The notes under the pieces: generated by a model
What the model saw: the letters and a program-made list of their open reading frames with translations, nothing else
Told to the model about the DNA's origin: nothing
Database searches by the model: none
DNA from: Archegozetes longisetosus
Lineage: Eukaryota; Arthropoda; Arachnida; Sarcoptiformes; Trhypochthoniidae
DNA length: 64,000 nt
Assembly (NCBI GenBank): GCA_018873245.2
Contig: JAEMBT020000004.1
Location: forward strand, 12,346,418 to 12,410,417
Direction: 5' to 3'
Shown here: positions 11,054 through 23,100 of the stretch, piece by piece
How positions within the stretch are numbered: the stretch's first letter is position 1
How the letters are laid out: the number at the start of each line of letters is the position of its first letter
Translations under genes and position numbers: made by a program

Positions 11054-14000
11054 ATGTTTATCTATTTGAGTAAAAAAATTGCAATTCCTAACAATCATAG
11101 AGTTAAAGGTCTGGCGTGGAGTAGTGAACATGGATTTATAGCATGTGGTGGTGACGAAGGATTGCTCAAAGTTCTCAAATTAGATTCTGGAGAAGCTGAA
11201 GGTATTAAGAGTAAAGGATTAGCGGCACCAAAAAACTTAACAATGAATCAAACATTGGATGGACATAACGGAACTGTTCAGAACCTATGTTGGAATGAAC
11301 CCTATCAGAAGTTGACATCGAGCGATTCGAGCGGACTTATTATCGTTTGGATGCTATACAAAGGTTCGTGGTACGAAGAAATGGTCAATAATCGCAATAA
11401 ATCAGTTGTACGTGGAATGGCCTGGACTTTCGACGGACAAAAAATTTGCATTGTTTACGAAGACGGAGCTGTGATTGTGGGCTCTGTTGATGGTAACCGG
11501 CTCTGGGGCAAAGAATTGAAAGGGATGCGTTTATCTCAAGTTGAATGGTCTCCAGATGGAAGACTTATATTGTTTGGTGTTCTTGATTCTGAAGTTCATG
11601 TTTATGATCAAAATGGAAACTTTATTTCAAAAGTAGCACTTCCAGCAATTCAAGGAATCTACGGAAGACATGCTGGCTTTGGCAACGCAGCACAAGTTAT
11701 TGGCATTAAATGGCATAATGGATTGACGGGACCACTCAATAGTGAGTCACCATCTCTTGCGATCGCATTCGAAAACGGAAGGATACAACTGATGAAATAT
11801 GAATGCGATGACACACCGATTATTATTGATGCTGAACTCAAAATTAGTTGCATTTGTTGGAACTATAGCGGTACTATACTTGCGGTCACCGGTCGTATTG
11901 ACAGTGAAGCTGATAACAGACGCAATTATGTCAAATTTTACAATCGATTCGGAGATTTCGTACAAACACTTAAGGTTCCGGGAAAAGAAATATACTCGTG
12001 CTCGTGGGAAAAAGAAGGGTTAAGAATTGCTTTAGCCGTTGATTCGTACATATTTTTCGCAAACATACGACCAGATTACAAGTGGTGTTATTTTGCTTCG
12101 ACTGTAGTTTATGCTATAAATAATACCAGTCACAACAATGACGAACAGATCCCACAAAGTGGACACGTAGATACTGTTATTTTTTGGCACATTCCGTCCG
12201 ATACTAAACATGTTAAAAGTGTTAGAAATTTGCTACGTATATCATCGTGGAGTCAATATTGTGTAATTGCCACCAAGTTTGATGAAACTGGTGTCAAAAA
12301 ACGCAATACTTCGTCTTTGATTATATGTAACGCAATCGGAACTCCTGTCGATATGGTTAATATCGAACAAATGGTCAATTTTGTTGCGATGAACAGCACA
12401 AGAGTCATCGCCGCCTCTAACGAGTCGTTTAGCGTTTGGAAATTTAAGACTCCATCGGCTCAATGTATCGCTCCGAAAGGTATTACAGCTCAAAGAATGA
12501 CCTATTCAGAAATGGGTTTATCTATTGATGGAAGTGATCTCGAAGGTGACAACCAAATTGTAACTATATTCGTTTCTCGCAACGATCCGATTGCATGCAT
12601 TGCTGCTTCTGAAAAGTTTGTAGTGATTGGACAGGTTTCGGGTTGTTTTCAACAGTATTTATTACCGAACGCAAGTGTCACTCATCGGTTTAATATAAAT
12701 TGCATACCATCTAAAATGTCACTCAATAAAGACTCGAGTAAGCTATCTATCATTGATTCGAATGGTGTTCTTTTGATCTATGACTTTGAGGCAAACAACA
12801 ACGAAAAATCCGAATCAAGTGGTAAAGTATTAGAGTTTGAAAGACATGATGTATGGGACATGAAATGGGCGGCTGATAATTGCGATACGATTGCAGTAAC
12901 AGAAAAGACGAAACTTATTGTTTTTAATATAAAAACATTAGAACCAGAAGATCCAATTGCTTCAGGTGGTCACATATGCGCATTCTCTGACCTATCAGTT
13001 CGCACTGTACTACTCGACGAGTTAATAAGTGATGGAAATCAAGGCGAAGAGTCATCTATCACTAAAATAAGTGAGCATATTGTTGATTTTGAAACTAAGT
13101 CTCTTCGGGACGCGCGACAACTTCTTGGAAAAGTAGAATTGAATGAAGCAATACATTATGTCGAAGAACAGTCACATCCAAGACTTTGGCGTCTCCTATG
13201 CCAATCCGCCCTCGATGCACTTGATTTGAGTGTTGCAGAGCTAGCAATGGTCAAGTGTAAAGATTACAAAGGAATACAGTTTGTTAAACGTGTCGCTCAG
13301 TTGAACAGCGATTCACTTAAAAGAGCGGAAATCTATGCATTCAATGGACAGTTTGATGAGGCGGAAACTGTATATATCGATACAGATAGAAAAGATTTAG
13401 CCATCCAAATGCGTAAAACTTTAGGAGACTATCAGAAAGTTGTAGATCTATTGAAAAGTGACTTTGGATCGAGTAATGATAACCAAATGCGTGACGCTCT
13501 CTGCAATCTTGGAGACCATTACGCAGACAATCACAACTGGGAAGAAGCAGTTATTTACTATGAAAAATCTGGCGCTTTTGATCGCTTATTTGAATGCTAT
13601 TGCATACTAGAAAACTATGACGGACTCAAAAAACTCGTCACAAATTTTGCTGATAATCATCCGATTTTAGTAGAATTTGGCCGAACTTTCGAGTCGGTCG
13701 GTATGTGTAAAGAGGCCGTTCAATCGTATCTGAAAGCAAGGAAAGTGGACTTAGCTATTAACTGTTGCGTAACTATGAGTGAATGGAAAATGGCTATTGA
13801 TCTGGCCCACGAATACGATGTGCCGAATATTGATTCACTACTTTCTAAATATGCTGAACATCTTCTGGTAAAAGAAAAATATTTTGATATCGTGGAGCTT
13901 TATCGCAAAGCAAATAAAGTATTTGACGCATCGAGTATGTTATTGAAAGTTATTGATGATTCCAGGAAAGATAAAAAAGCAGATCCTATCCTATTGAAAA

Positions 14001-14755
14001 AGTTATATACTTTAATTGGTTTGCTCTACGAAGAAAATCGTAAATCTCCAAACAGACAAAATAGAAAATCAGGAACTCTTAATGCTTTGCTAAATGACGA
14101 CTCATTTTCATATGCAGCCACTAATTTCAAGTCTTTGGACGAGCCCTGGAAAGGTCAGACTATAGATTATAGAATTTGTTTGGTTCGCATGATTTTAGTA
14201 TTTTTCTTAAAACATTTTATTGATTAAATATTAGGAGCAGAAGCGTATCATTTCCTAATCTTATGTCAACGACAACTATATGATGGATATTTCGATTCTG
14301 CAATGAAAACTGCGCTTCATTTAAGAGATTACGAAGACTTTATTGATAGCGAAGAAATATATTGTTTATTAGCTCTGGCGAGTTGTGCCAATAAATCATT
14401 TTCGATTTGTTCGAAAGCATTTATAAAATTAGAGTCGTGTCAGAGTATACCAGAAGATAGAAGAACTATATATGAAGAATTGGCTATCAATATATTCAGC
14501 AAGAATCCACCGAAAGATTCGCGAAGCAGCACAAAGAGTGAGTGCACGTATTGCGAGACAATGATATCCGACTGGTGTACAGTCTGTCCGAGTTGTCACA
14601 CTAAGTTTGCCATTTGCATAGCAAGTGGTCGACCAATTATGGACGCATCACAGCAATGGACATGTGTCAGGTGTGGACATCATGCTTACAAGTCTGATTT
14701 GGTCACATTCAACAATTGTCCACTTTGTCATAAAAGTTTATCTGAAAAACCATAG
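11054..14755 (+). CDS. WDR35: WD repeat protein 35 / IFT121, IFT-A subunit
   Basis: WDR35/IFT121 is a peripheral subunit of IFT-A, which drives retrograde transport in cilia and entry of ciliary membrane proteins. The CDS is join(11054..14153, 14235..14755): 3621 bp, 1206 aa (human about 1170-1181). There is one 81-bp intron, and the phase closes across WKG/AEAYHF. The N-terminal half is WD40 propellers, with very conserved blocks such as FIACGGDEGLLKVLKLDS, NGLIIVW-like SSGLIIVWMLYKGSW and IVYEDGAVIVGSVDG. The C-terminal half has TPR-like helices (for example HPRLWRLLCQSALDALDL and DYKGIQFVKRV), then a Cys-rich tail with four CxxC-type pairs (CTYC, CPSC, CVRC, CPLC) likely to bind zinc. The ATG at 11054 was chosen because MFIYLSKKIAIPNN aligns with the human N terminus; an in-frame GTG 45 bp upstream is not needed. 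Confidence 0.97.
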
Positions 14756-14806
14756 CTTTCTACCGGGTGTTTTATACTTTCTCTTCTAATTGTTTCATAA
14801 TACTGT

Positions 14807-14812
14807 ATTAAA
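14807..14812 (+). terminator. Likely polyadenylation signal for WDR35
   Basis: ATTAAA, the common variant hexamer, 52 bp after the WDR35 stop codon. Confidence 0.45.
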
Positions 14813-15078
14813 GGTTAACATAACACTGTTAAATCACGTGCTTTTCTGCTTTATATATTGGTCTCAGTCTTGGTCTCGTGCAGTACTTTACTCTTAATTG
14901 TTTGTTGAATTGACTGCGATCAATGATTTAATGTCATTCTTACTATAATCGAATGGCTTTGGCACGCAACTACTCTAAGTAAAGGTGCTCATTAGTCGCA
15001 CGATTAAGTGCATACATATCCTTAAATAGAACGATAAAATGGAAAACAAGATAACAATACATATTTGTTATGATCATA

Positions 15079-15100
15079 AGGAGGACCCGGAATAAGCAGA
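15079..15100 (-). repeat. Inverted repeat, left arm
   Basis: A 22-bp arm with core GACCCGGAATAAGCAGA, matched by the reverse complement of 15853-15874 with one difference. The arms are about 750 bp apart. Weak similarity extends beyond the core on the GTGTCA-like side. The arms are more GC-rich than their surroundings. Confidence 0.6.
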
Positions 15101-15852
15101 TATTGGTCACACTGTTTGCAAAAGACCATGAAACCATGACCATTAGATAGAACGTAGATAAAAACCTTATGATACATAATACAACCTCGGAGTAGGTGGA
15201 AGGGGAGGAGCTGCAGCATTTTAAGTGAAAAACTTTCAATAATTCTATCTCTTAAACTAAGAGGAAATAAGAAAAAGTTTTTTCACTAACATAAGCCTAG
15301 TGACATATGTGACAATTTATCTAAACAAACTTTAATATAAAAGTTAAAAACAAAAGTTACGAACGAACAAAAATTTCAAATTGATACTTATCAAGTTGCC
15401 TCCAGATGTACAAAGATAAATATTAGTCAGAAAACAAGCGCAATAAAAGACCTAATTAATTAGTCGAAAAAGATTTTTGTACAAGCGGGAGCAGTATGAG
15501 AGAATTGGGCATTTACATTTTGTATACAATGAGGTCAATCATTTGCGGTCATAAGCACATGTTCCTCTTTCTTTTGTTTATATCACTGGAATTCAAATTA
15601 TTATGACTTTCGAACTCACTTTACTTATCTAAAATAAAATATTATTATGTATGCGTGATCATTGGTGAAAAGATTATGTCTCTATCATTTGTAGTTCAAG
15701 AGATATATGTGGACGCGTTTTGGACGAGTTCCACCGCATAGTTACAATCATGGTCATTCTAATGACTCATTAGGTGGTCATATTAGTTTATTGAGTTGTT
15801 TTGTATCGAAATAGTAAGGTTTTATAATCATTTGTTATGAGTGTCAGTGATG

Positions 15853-15874
15853 TCTGCTTATTCCGGGTCTTCCT
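15853..15874 (+). repeat. Inverted repeat, right arm
   Basis: Opposite-orientation partner of 15079-15100, with core TCTGCTTATTCCGGGTC. Confidence 0.6.
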
Positions 15875-16184
15875 GGTTCAATAATGTAAAATTTGTTCCG
15901 TTGTAAGGAAACTTTGCGATCACCCTATATCAGTCCATTACTGTATGATTTGAGCTTTCTTCCTACTTAAAAGCAATGAACTCAGTTCGGAGAAATTGTT
16001 GTGAAAACTGCAATACTAGACAGTATTTAACTTGAAAATTAATTGGAACAGTTTTGTCAACAAAATAGTTTATTGAAAACATTACAATATTTGTTAAAAT
16101 ACTCTATGATCAATCAAATACATTACTTGGAAAATGTCTCAATTATTTCTCTGTTTAGATTTGAATTTCTTCGATTTTTGATGT

Positions 16185-16190
16185 TTTATT
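16185..16190 (-). terminator. Polyadenylation signal for NAT10
   Basis: AATAAA on the minus strand, about 90 bp past the NAT10 stop codon. Confidence 0.5.
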
Positions 16191-16279
16191 TGTTTATGTC
16201 TTGGCTCATCGATAGCCTGACGTTTCCCTAAACTAAAATATTTAAATCGTTAAAAATCAAACTTATGATAATTTCAATA

Positions 16280-19200
16280 CTAGCTCAAATACCTCTTGAT
16301 AGAGATGAGTGTTTTTTGACTCCCTTTAAGAGCTTTATCCCAATCATCTTCAGAACCTTTGATAGCATACTGAGAAAGATCTTTTGACAACTGCTTAAAT
16401 TCCTTACTTTCAGCCTTTTTGATAACTCTCGCTGCTTCTTCCAGTTCATCGTCTAATGATTGATTGATTGGTCTCATACTGTTTTCACTAAAAGACCTGA
16501 CATCAGGCAGTGTTTCTTCAATAGCTTTTTCTTTAATGCTTCTCAAATAAGTGGCAAATTTCTTGATGGATCTGCTGAACAGACCTAAGATTTGTGAAGA
16601 TTGCATTCCTAATTCAACTGATATTTCATCGACATCTTTATGCTGAAGACCAATACTTAATAAAATAGCATTTTGTATATGGGACAAATGAATTTGTGAA
16701 CTGAATTTTTGTGAAAAATAAAGTTTAGCGATTGTGGGCAACAAGTCAACGATCAAATGATAGTCAACTAGATTTTGAGAGTAGAGTTCAAGTCTTTTCA
16801 AGTCATAAAGAGTAAAGTGCATTTCTAGTTCATTCTTATCGAGTTCTTTGCACTGATTTGAGCCCACTTTGACATTAGTATTGTGTAAAATATTTAGAGC
16901 AAATGCGGATCCAAATTTGCTGAATTGATACGATAAGAGAGATATGAATCTTCGCCGAAAGTCTATCCAAAATTCACTCAGCCAGTTATTAACTCTTTGA
17001 GATGCAATATTCGAGTCTTTGATTGACCGATCGTCGATTACTTTTAACATAATGCATGAATGTTCTCCCGTTAAATCGTTTGGTGTTTGTCTCAAATAGA
17101 CAGGAGTAAAACCAGACTTTTTCCAAAACTTTAGTAACTCACTCGTCAGTCCAAAAGAGACGCCCAAATAATCTAATTGTTCGGCTTTTCTCTCATTTAA
17201 AGCTAGTAATAAAGGAGACAAAGTCTTTCGTGGAGCAACGCTATCACTCATATCGTCTCCATTTGCTACTGGTTCTTCAATAACGTCTCTCTCAATATTT
17301 TCGTTAAGATCCAGATTGAAATGTCCCCTATAGTAATCCTCCAACAAATGTAAAGCTCTTGATCCGTATCCCATTCCCTGGTAACTAGGATTAGTAGCGA
17401 TTCGAACAACCCTGGCACCTGAAAGTGATCCGAAGTGAGAGTCTTGATATTGTTGTGATATTGTCCACGGAATCAAGTCTCCAGACGCGCGTTTGCCTCT
17501 TGACAAACTATTCATAATAGAATCCTGTGAAATCTCTCCCTCTAAACAAACTTGAATAAAACACAGCACATCTGGAAGTTTGCCTTTGGATTTGTGCTTT
17601 TCACTGACTGGAGGCAATAAACAGAACAAGTGATGTGCGGGTGCGTCAGACATCATCTGCAAATCATTCGGTGAATTTTTATAATGTGAAGACACATATA
17701 GAGCCATAATTCGCTGCAGAAACGATTCTGAGGCCTTATGATAACTGAATAGAGTGTCTCTATTTATATAAAACAATTGACAGTCTTGGGGAAGGGGACA
17801 ACCAGAAGTTGGAGGAGATTCTACTATAGATGCGTCCAAACATAACAATTTGTTGAGCCATTGCTCGACGTCATCACCATTTTGATAACGAATTGATTCG
17901 TTTAATGTTAATTCATGCAAATTACGTCCAGTTAGAGCTGTTCCAGACTTAGTGCCAAGCGTTGAACTTTGTTGTCGAAGTTGTTCTAACAGCTTCAATG
18001 ATAATGAACGACCGGTTCCTTCGTATCCGTTAATTGTTGATGACATGAATACAAGATATGGACCGATCAATGATTTGACGATTGGGAGAGGAATAGCAGC
18101 CGCTTCGTCGATGACTACCAGTTCTGCCGATTGACCCAATATCTTATTCTTGAGAGCGTCTGTCGGATGAATGTATTGAATTGTTTGTCTGTGTTCGCGA
18201 AATATATTGATACGGACGACAGCTTTGTTGAACTCAACATTAGTTGATTGAATTATGTCATAGTCTAAATGTTCTTTCAAATGAATGGCATCGAATCCTT
18301 TTAGGATAAAGTCGAAAAGTGTTTTTAAATTTTCAGGCGATGGAGACGTCACGTAAATGTTTGAATAATTGAAAGCAACAGCAGCAGCAATGGCTAAACC
18401 GAGTGCTGCAGATTTGCCTCTGCCTCGACTGGCAGTCAGAGAAACAGTTGACGTCAAAGTTTTCTCAGAAATTACATCAATAAATTTGAGAACAGCTTTC
18501 GCCTGATCTAAAGTTTTACACAAATTAATAATAGAACCGACGGGTTGTGTGTCGGCCAACGAGTCACGTAATTGAGACAATTCAATGTCTTCTGGCGATA
18601 GAGGGGTCGATGAATCAGTTTTAGGGACAGGAGTTATGTCAGCGGCGTGCGAAGATATGGGAAGTATATTGAGCTTGTCGTCGACGACAACACATTTTTT
18701 ACACGAAGCTACTGATAGTATAAACCTTTCATTAAAGCGCGCGACCACGTCCTGATGTGCTTCCGTTCGATACCTCGAGTGCACATCCATTGCCATTGTG
18801 TACAACTGCTTCAATGAATTGACTGTATTTAATAGAATGGTAACAATACCCCCGCCTTCTATAGTCTCAATAGTTCTGGCCAGAAGATTAGGAGTAATGG
18901 CTTCGAAATCTTGCAGTACAAGCATTCCGTAAGTGTTGCCCAATATTTTATGCGTTTCGCTATAATAACAATAGCGAATATTCGTTTGTGCGATAAATGT
19001 TTCGAACATATCTTCTTCGTTGTCCAAATCTATACCCATTTTTATCTTCTTATGCAATTGACGCATACGTTTCTTGCGATGTCTATCAAGAGATTTACGT
19101 AAAATAATGAGTATGCAAAACTATATAAGACCCATGGTAAATAATCAATAATTAAATACGTGCTAAATCCGAGCTCTTTCTTGTAGCACCAGAGAACTGT

Positions 19201-19425
19201 TGGACGTGATTTTATTTGAGACTTAGAAAGCATTTGATGCAGTATAACGACCTTTTAATTGGGTGACAATATTTCTTAATTATATAAACATTTGTTAAAC
19301 GACTGACTGATTAATACCTGATCTCTAGCCTTTTGCCCGACTATTAAAAACATTGTCCTGTGTCTTAAGGCAATTCCGTTCTCAATTACAACACGTAAAC
19401 GATTATCTAATTTCTTCAGAACCAT
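16280..19425 (-). CDS. NAT10: RNA cytidine acetyltransferase
   Basis: NAT10/Kre33 makes N4-acetylcytidine in 18S rRNA and, with the THUMPD1 adaptor, in tRNA-Ser/Leu; it acts in the nucleolus and in small-subunit biogenesis. The CDS is complement(join(16280..19082, 19160..19251, 19318..19425)): 3003 bp, 1000 aa. Introns are 77 and 66 bp, with exact phase. Exon 1 encodes MVLKKLDNRLRVVIENGIA, exon 2 VVILHQMLSK then PTVLWCYKKELGFS, and exon 3 starts HRKKRMRQLHKK. The helicase-like ATPase has a Walker A in SRGRGKSAALG (about 285-295) and a Walker B in VVIDEAAAIP (about 389-398). The GNAT acetyl-CoA loop is NPSYQGMGYGSRAL (about 631-644). The tail ends SIKRYLS and lacks the Lys-rich extension found in vertebrate NAT10. 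Confidence 0.97.
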
Positions 19426-20185
19426 TTTATTGATATTTCAAGTTTATTCTTACTTTAAATTAATTATGATATCAATTAAATCGTGATAAAAACTTGAAAC
19501 AACTGATCAAATAAAAACATGTACGAGAAGCACATGTGTGCATTTAAATCAAATGCAATTATGGTTTGCTTTTGATGAACGGTCGCGCCCTCTGTCCCGC
19601 AATAGCTTTCAAAATGTGAATATATTATCAATTCAGTAGACTTCTAAAGAATTGCGCGGCATTTGCATTATTTTGGTTGTAATGCGGTTTAATCAAAACT
19701 AATGAAATAACAAACTCATTGTTGTTTTATTATAATTAAAAGTTTATGATTTAATAGAATTTGTTTAACATATGATAAAGTTATCTTAAACTGAAGTAAT
19801 GTTTTATTTAAAAGAAATAGTCGTACAATTATCTGAAAACTCTGGGCTGGCTTTGTAAGATTAATATAAATTGCAAATTAGATAGTCTCCTAGATAGCCT
19901 GAAATAATTGTAATTTGTGCTGTATCTACTCTCAATCAACTCTCAATAATCGCTGATCTTTACTAAAAACATACTTTAAAGTAATTTGAAATGAGGAACT
20001 CTTATGTATATTGTGTTCAAAATTTAAATTCTTATATATTAATAGATAGCAATAATAATGATAAAGACAAAAATTAGATATACTTTATATAAAATTACAA
20101 TATTATTAGTAATATAACAGTCATATCAGTCAAAAACAATTGTTAATTAAACAATTAATCGATATTCAGTGATAATAATGATATA
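19426..20185. other. Intergenic, upstream of NAT10
   Basis: Both neighbours are on the minus strand, so this holds the NAT10 promoter and the 3' UTR of the BTB gene. A slightly GC-rich patch at 19580-19605 (contains GGTCGCGCCCTCTGTCCCGC) stands out from the AT-rich background. No TATA box was identified. Confidence 0.5.
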
Positions 20186-23100
20186 TCAATCGAGTAATCT
20201 TATAACACAGATAACCAGATCTCCCAAACCATTCAACAACTTTTTTGAAGTCGACTTCTTCTTCACAATAATACCCGCATTACTATTAGTGGCATTCGAA
20301 GTGGAGGCCAAACCATCGACACTACCGTTAAGGTGTTGGACAAACTTGCGCTCGACATCTAACTTTCGACCCAACAAGTGAGCAGGTAAAGCAACCTGGC
20401 AATCACTGGTAAGTTTGGCCAGAAGTGAACACTTTTCATCTTGAGTGAGTACATCACTGATGTACGGCCCTCGAGTGAACTCGTCTACAGTCATGACCAA
20501 ATATCGCGGGCAGTAGAGAGCTTTTCCCAACACATTTCTCTTATTATCGTTCGTCAATTCTTTGCATTGTTTCTGACATTGTTGGCACGCCCAACGCATT
20601 ATACAATCAAATACTTGCAATTCTGACGAAATTTTAAGAGTATCGCGACTCAGTATCTTAACAACTAAGTCATGGTCAAGGTCTGCAAAAGCCTCAGAGC
20701 TTAGGATCTTAACGGCATCGCTGTCCAATACGCGATAGCATCGAGTAATTAATTCATTAAGTATGTTATCGCAATTTGAATATTGATGCGATGACTGTCT
20801 CGAAACAACTGGTCCTTCATTGCTGTCATTCTGAACGTTGTCGGGTGTTGTGCAACTTATACGCAAATATGGAAATTGCGAAAAATTTGATATCATTTGC
20901 AATACATTCTGGTCATTGCAATTCTCGTACAGGAATGTTAGACAAATGCGCGCCAATTCATCTACGAGCAATTGATTCGCAGCAGTATATACAACCAACG
21001 CTTGTGACACTGATGTTATTGCGGTCTCGTTTGTGTACATATGTCTAGCAATCAGAACAGAATATCGTTAATTTATCAAATAATATTGCAATCAAAATAT
21101 TGATGGCTTTCGGTCGCATTTTTATAGATAGAAATCTATAAAAAAACTCATTTTATAATATTTGAAACCTAGTACATCTTCGATTACAAATTTTGTTCAT
21201 GTGATTTTAAATTAAATACAAGTTTTCATATGCATCATCTTTGAAATATACGAAGAAAAATTGATTGATAATCTGCTATCGATGTTTACTGCGTTAAAGT
21301 TTGCATATACTTTAGAATTGATTTCGAAATTGATTTTGATTTTTCAAGTTGAACAGTTAAATATCATATAACTTGCGTATGATATTCGATGCTTAAGTTT
21401 GAGAATTGAGTCTTACTATAAACTAGTTTGCCAAAAACGGAATTACATATGAAAATTGTATAAAAATAAAATTGTTTTCTGTATGACTTATTGTTCGAAC
21501 TCGATTATGAAATTATTTTTAGTTTATGTAAAGATAACTTTCTTATTGGTTGAGGAGCAACACAAATAATTAAATCTAAAACTATTTACCTCAGTATAAT
21601 GTGAAATATTTCAGGCTTGCACCACGTGATCCGTTTTTCAATCTGCTTTTGCTGATTTGCACCATTTCCAACGATTGCTCTGAGTATAGGACTCGCGTTC
21701 ACAATAAAGGAATGCGCTGGAAATCTCCAAACAGGATCGGGCTCATTACCAACGAGGAAAACAATATCGGACTGCTCTTCACTATTGAACAAAACTAATC
21801 CTGGACTTGGAGCTGATGGCTGTATATGAGCCGTGGTATCATTTGGTGCCATTCTTTTAGGTCCCAAACTATTGGATTGACTTGAATTCGATGAGACTAC
21901 CGATGAAGAGGTGCCAGGAGATGACGATGACGATGAAGAAGTTAATTGCGGAGACGGAGAAACCACTGAGATGTAACGCACCTCTCGATTTCGTTGATCT
22001 GGACTTCCCTTTGGTTTCGCTTTGCGTCTTATATTATACGATATGCACTGAATATTGAATAAGTATAACAACTTTTAAAACCAAACAAAAGCTTCAATTT
22101 CAAAGATAAATGTAATGGCAAGTAATAAAACTAAACGCAAATTTCAAATTCAAAAGTTTCGCATTTCATTTTATGTTAGAATAGGTTGAAATGAAATACT
22201 TCGAAAACTTTAGCTCTGATTTTCGAAACACAATTCTGACGATAGTTTGACTAAAAAGTGTGAATCGAAATATTGATAATTGTTGAACAGCTAATAAATA
22301 CCTAATAATATATGCTTAAACTTGACCTTCAAACAAAGTATTATAAAACTTATATGAAATAAGAAAGTTTGGCAGAAAAACAGTAGTAAACATATTAATT
22401 ACAAAAGTAATTACAATGCAATAAAAGTGAATTAATCAATGTATAAAACAAATGCAAACAGCTTACACTATGATACATCAAAAAACACTGTAGTGTTTGG
22501 TTAATACCAGTTAAAACACTTGTAATAAAGCATAAGATTGCGCGCATAAGTATTTAAATTGAAACATTAAAAACATTTTTGCTTATTTTCTTACAGTCAC
22601 TATTATGCTATTGAGTGATGGAATTATACGCCAAAATCCTCTTACAAAAATATCCACTGGAGACAAGCTCAATATAATTATTTGAATCAAATTGCATTGA
22701 GAGGTTGTCTCAGATGACCTCGAAGTTATGATCAGTTTAGTGTTCTCTTTAGACATCTTCACTATGTGTGAGTTCATTTTTTACCAGAAAAGTCTAGTAT
22801 TTGTGCATCAAATTTTCGAAGCAAACAAACTGAGAGATATGAACAATTCGTGTGAGGGTTTTTCGCAATACAATAGTTTTACTGACTCCGAAAAATAGTG
22901 AAAAGCAATGCGGAATTGAAGCCCTTTCGGTCAATGATTCATTGTAAGCAGATGAGACATAAATAAACACTTGCAAAAAGAAACTATTTTACTGATAGCA
23001 GTCAACGGCCTTAAAAATCAGAAATATTGTGCGACAGAAACTGTACTTTGCTTTTGGATTAGCACTCTTTGCTTCAAGTATAGCACGACGACTAAACACC

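Larger units (their letters stand above)
14813..16184. other. Convergent intergenic region, WDR35 / NAT10
   Basis: No recognised gene. The overlapping minus-strand ORFs at 14970-15239 are open in two frames and match nothing I know. The region contains an inverted-repeat pair (15079-15100 and 15853-15874) and may be the remains of a transposable element. Confidence 0.55.

Noticed and set aside
11659..12493. Several ORFs on both strands inside WDR35
   Set aside because: These are shadows of the long WDR35 exon in other frames.
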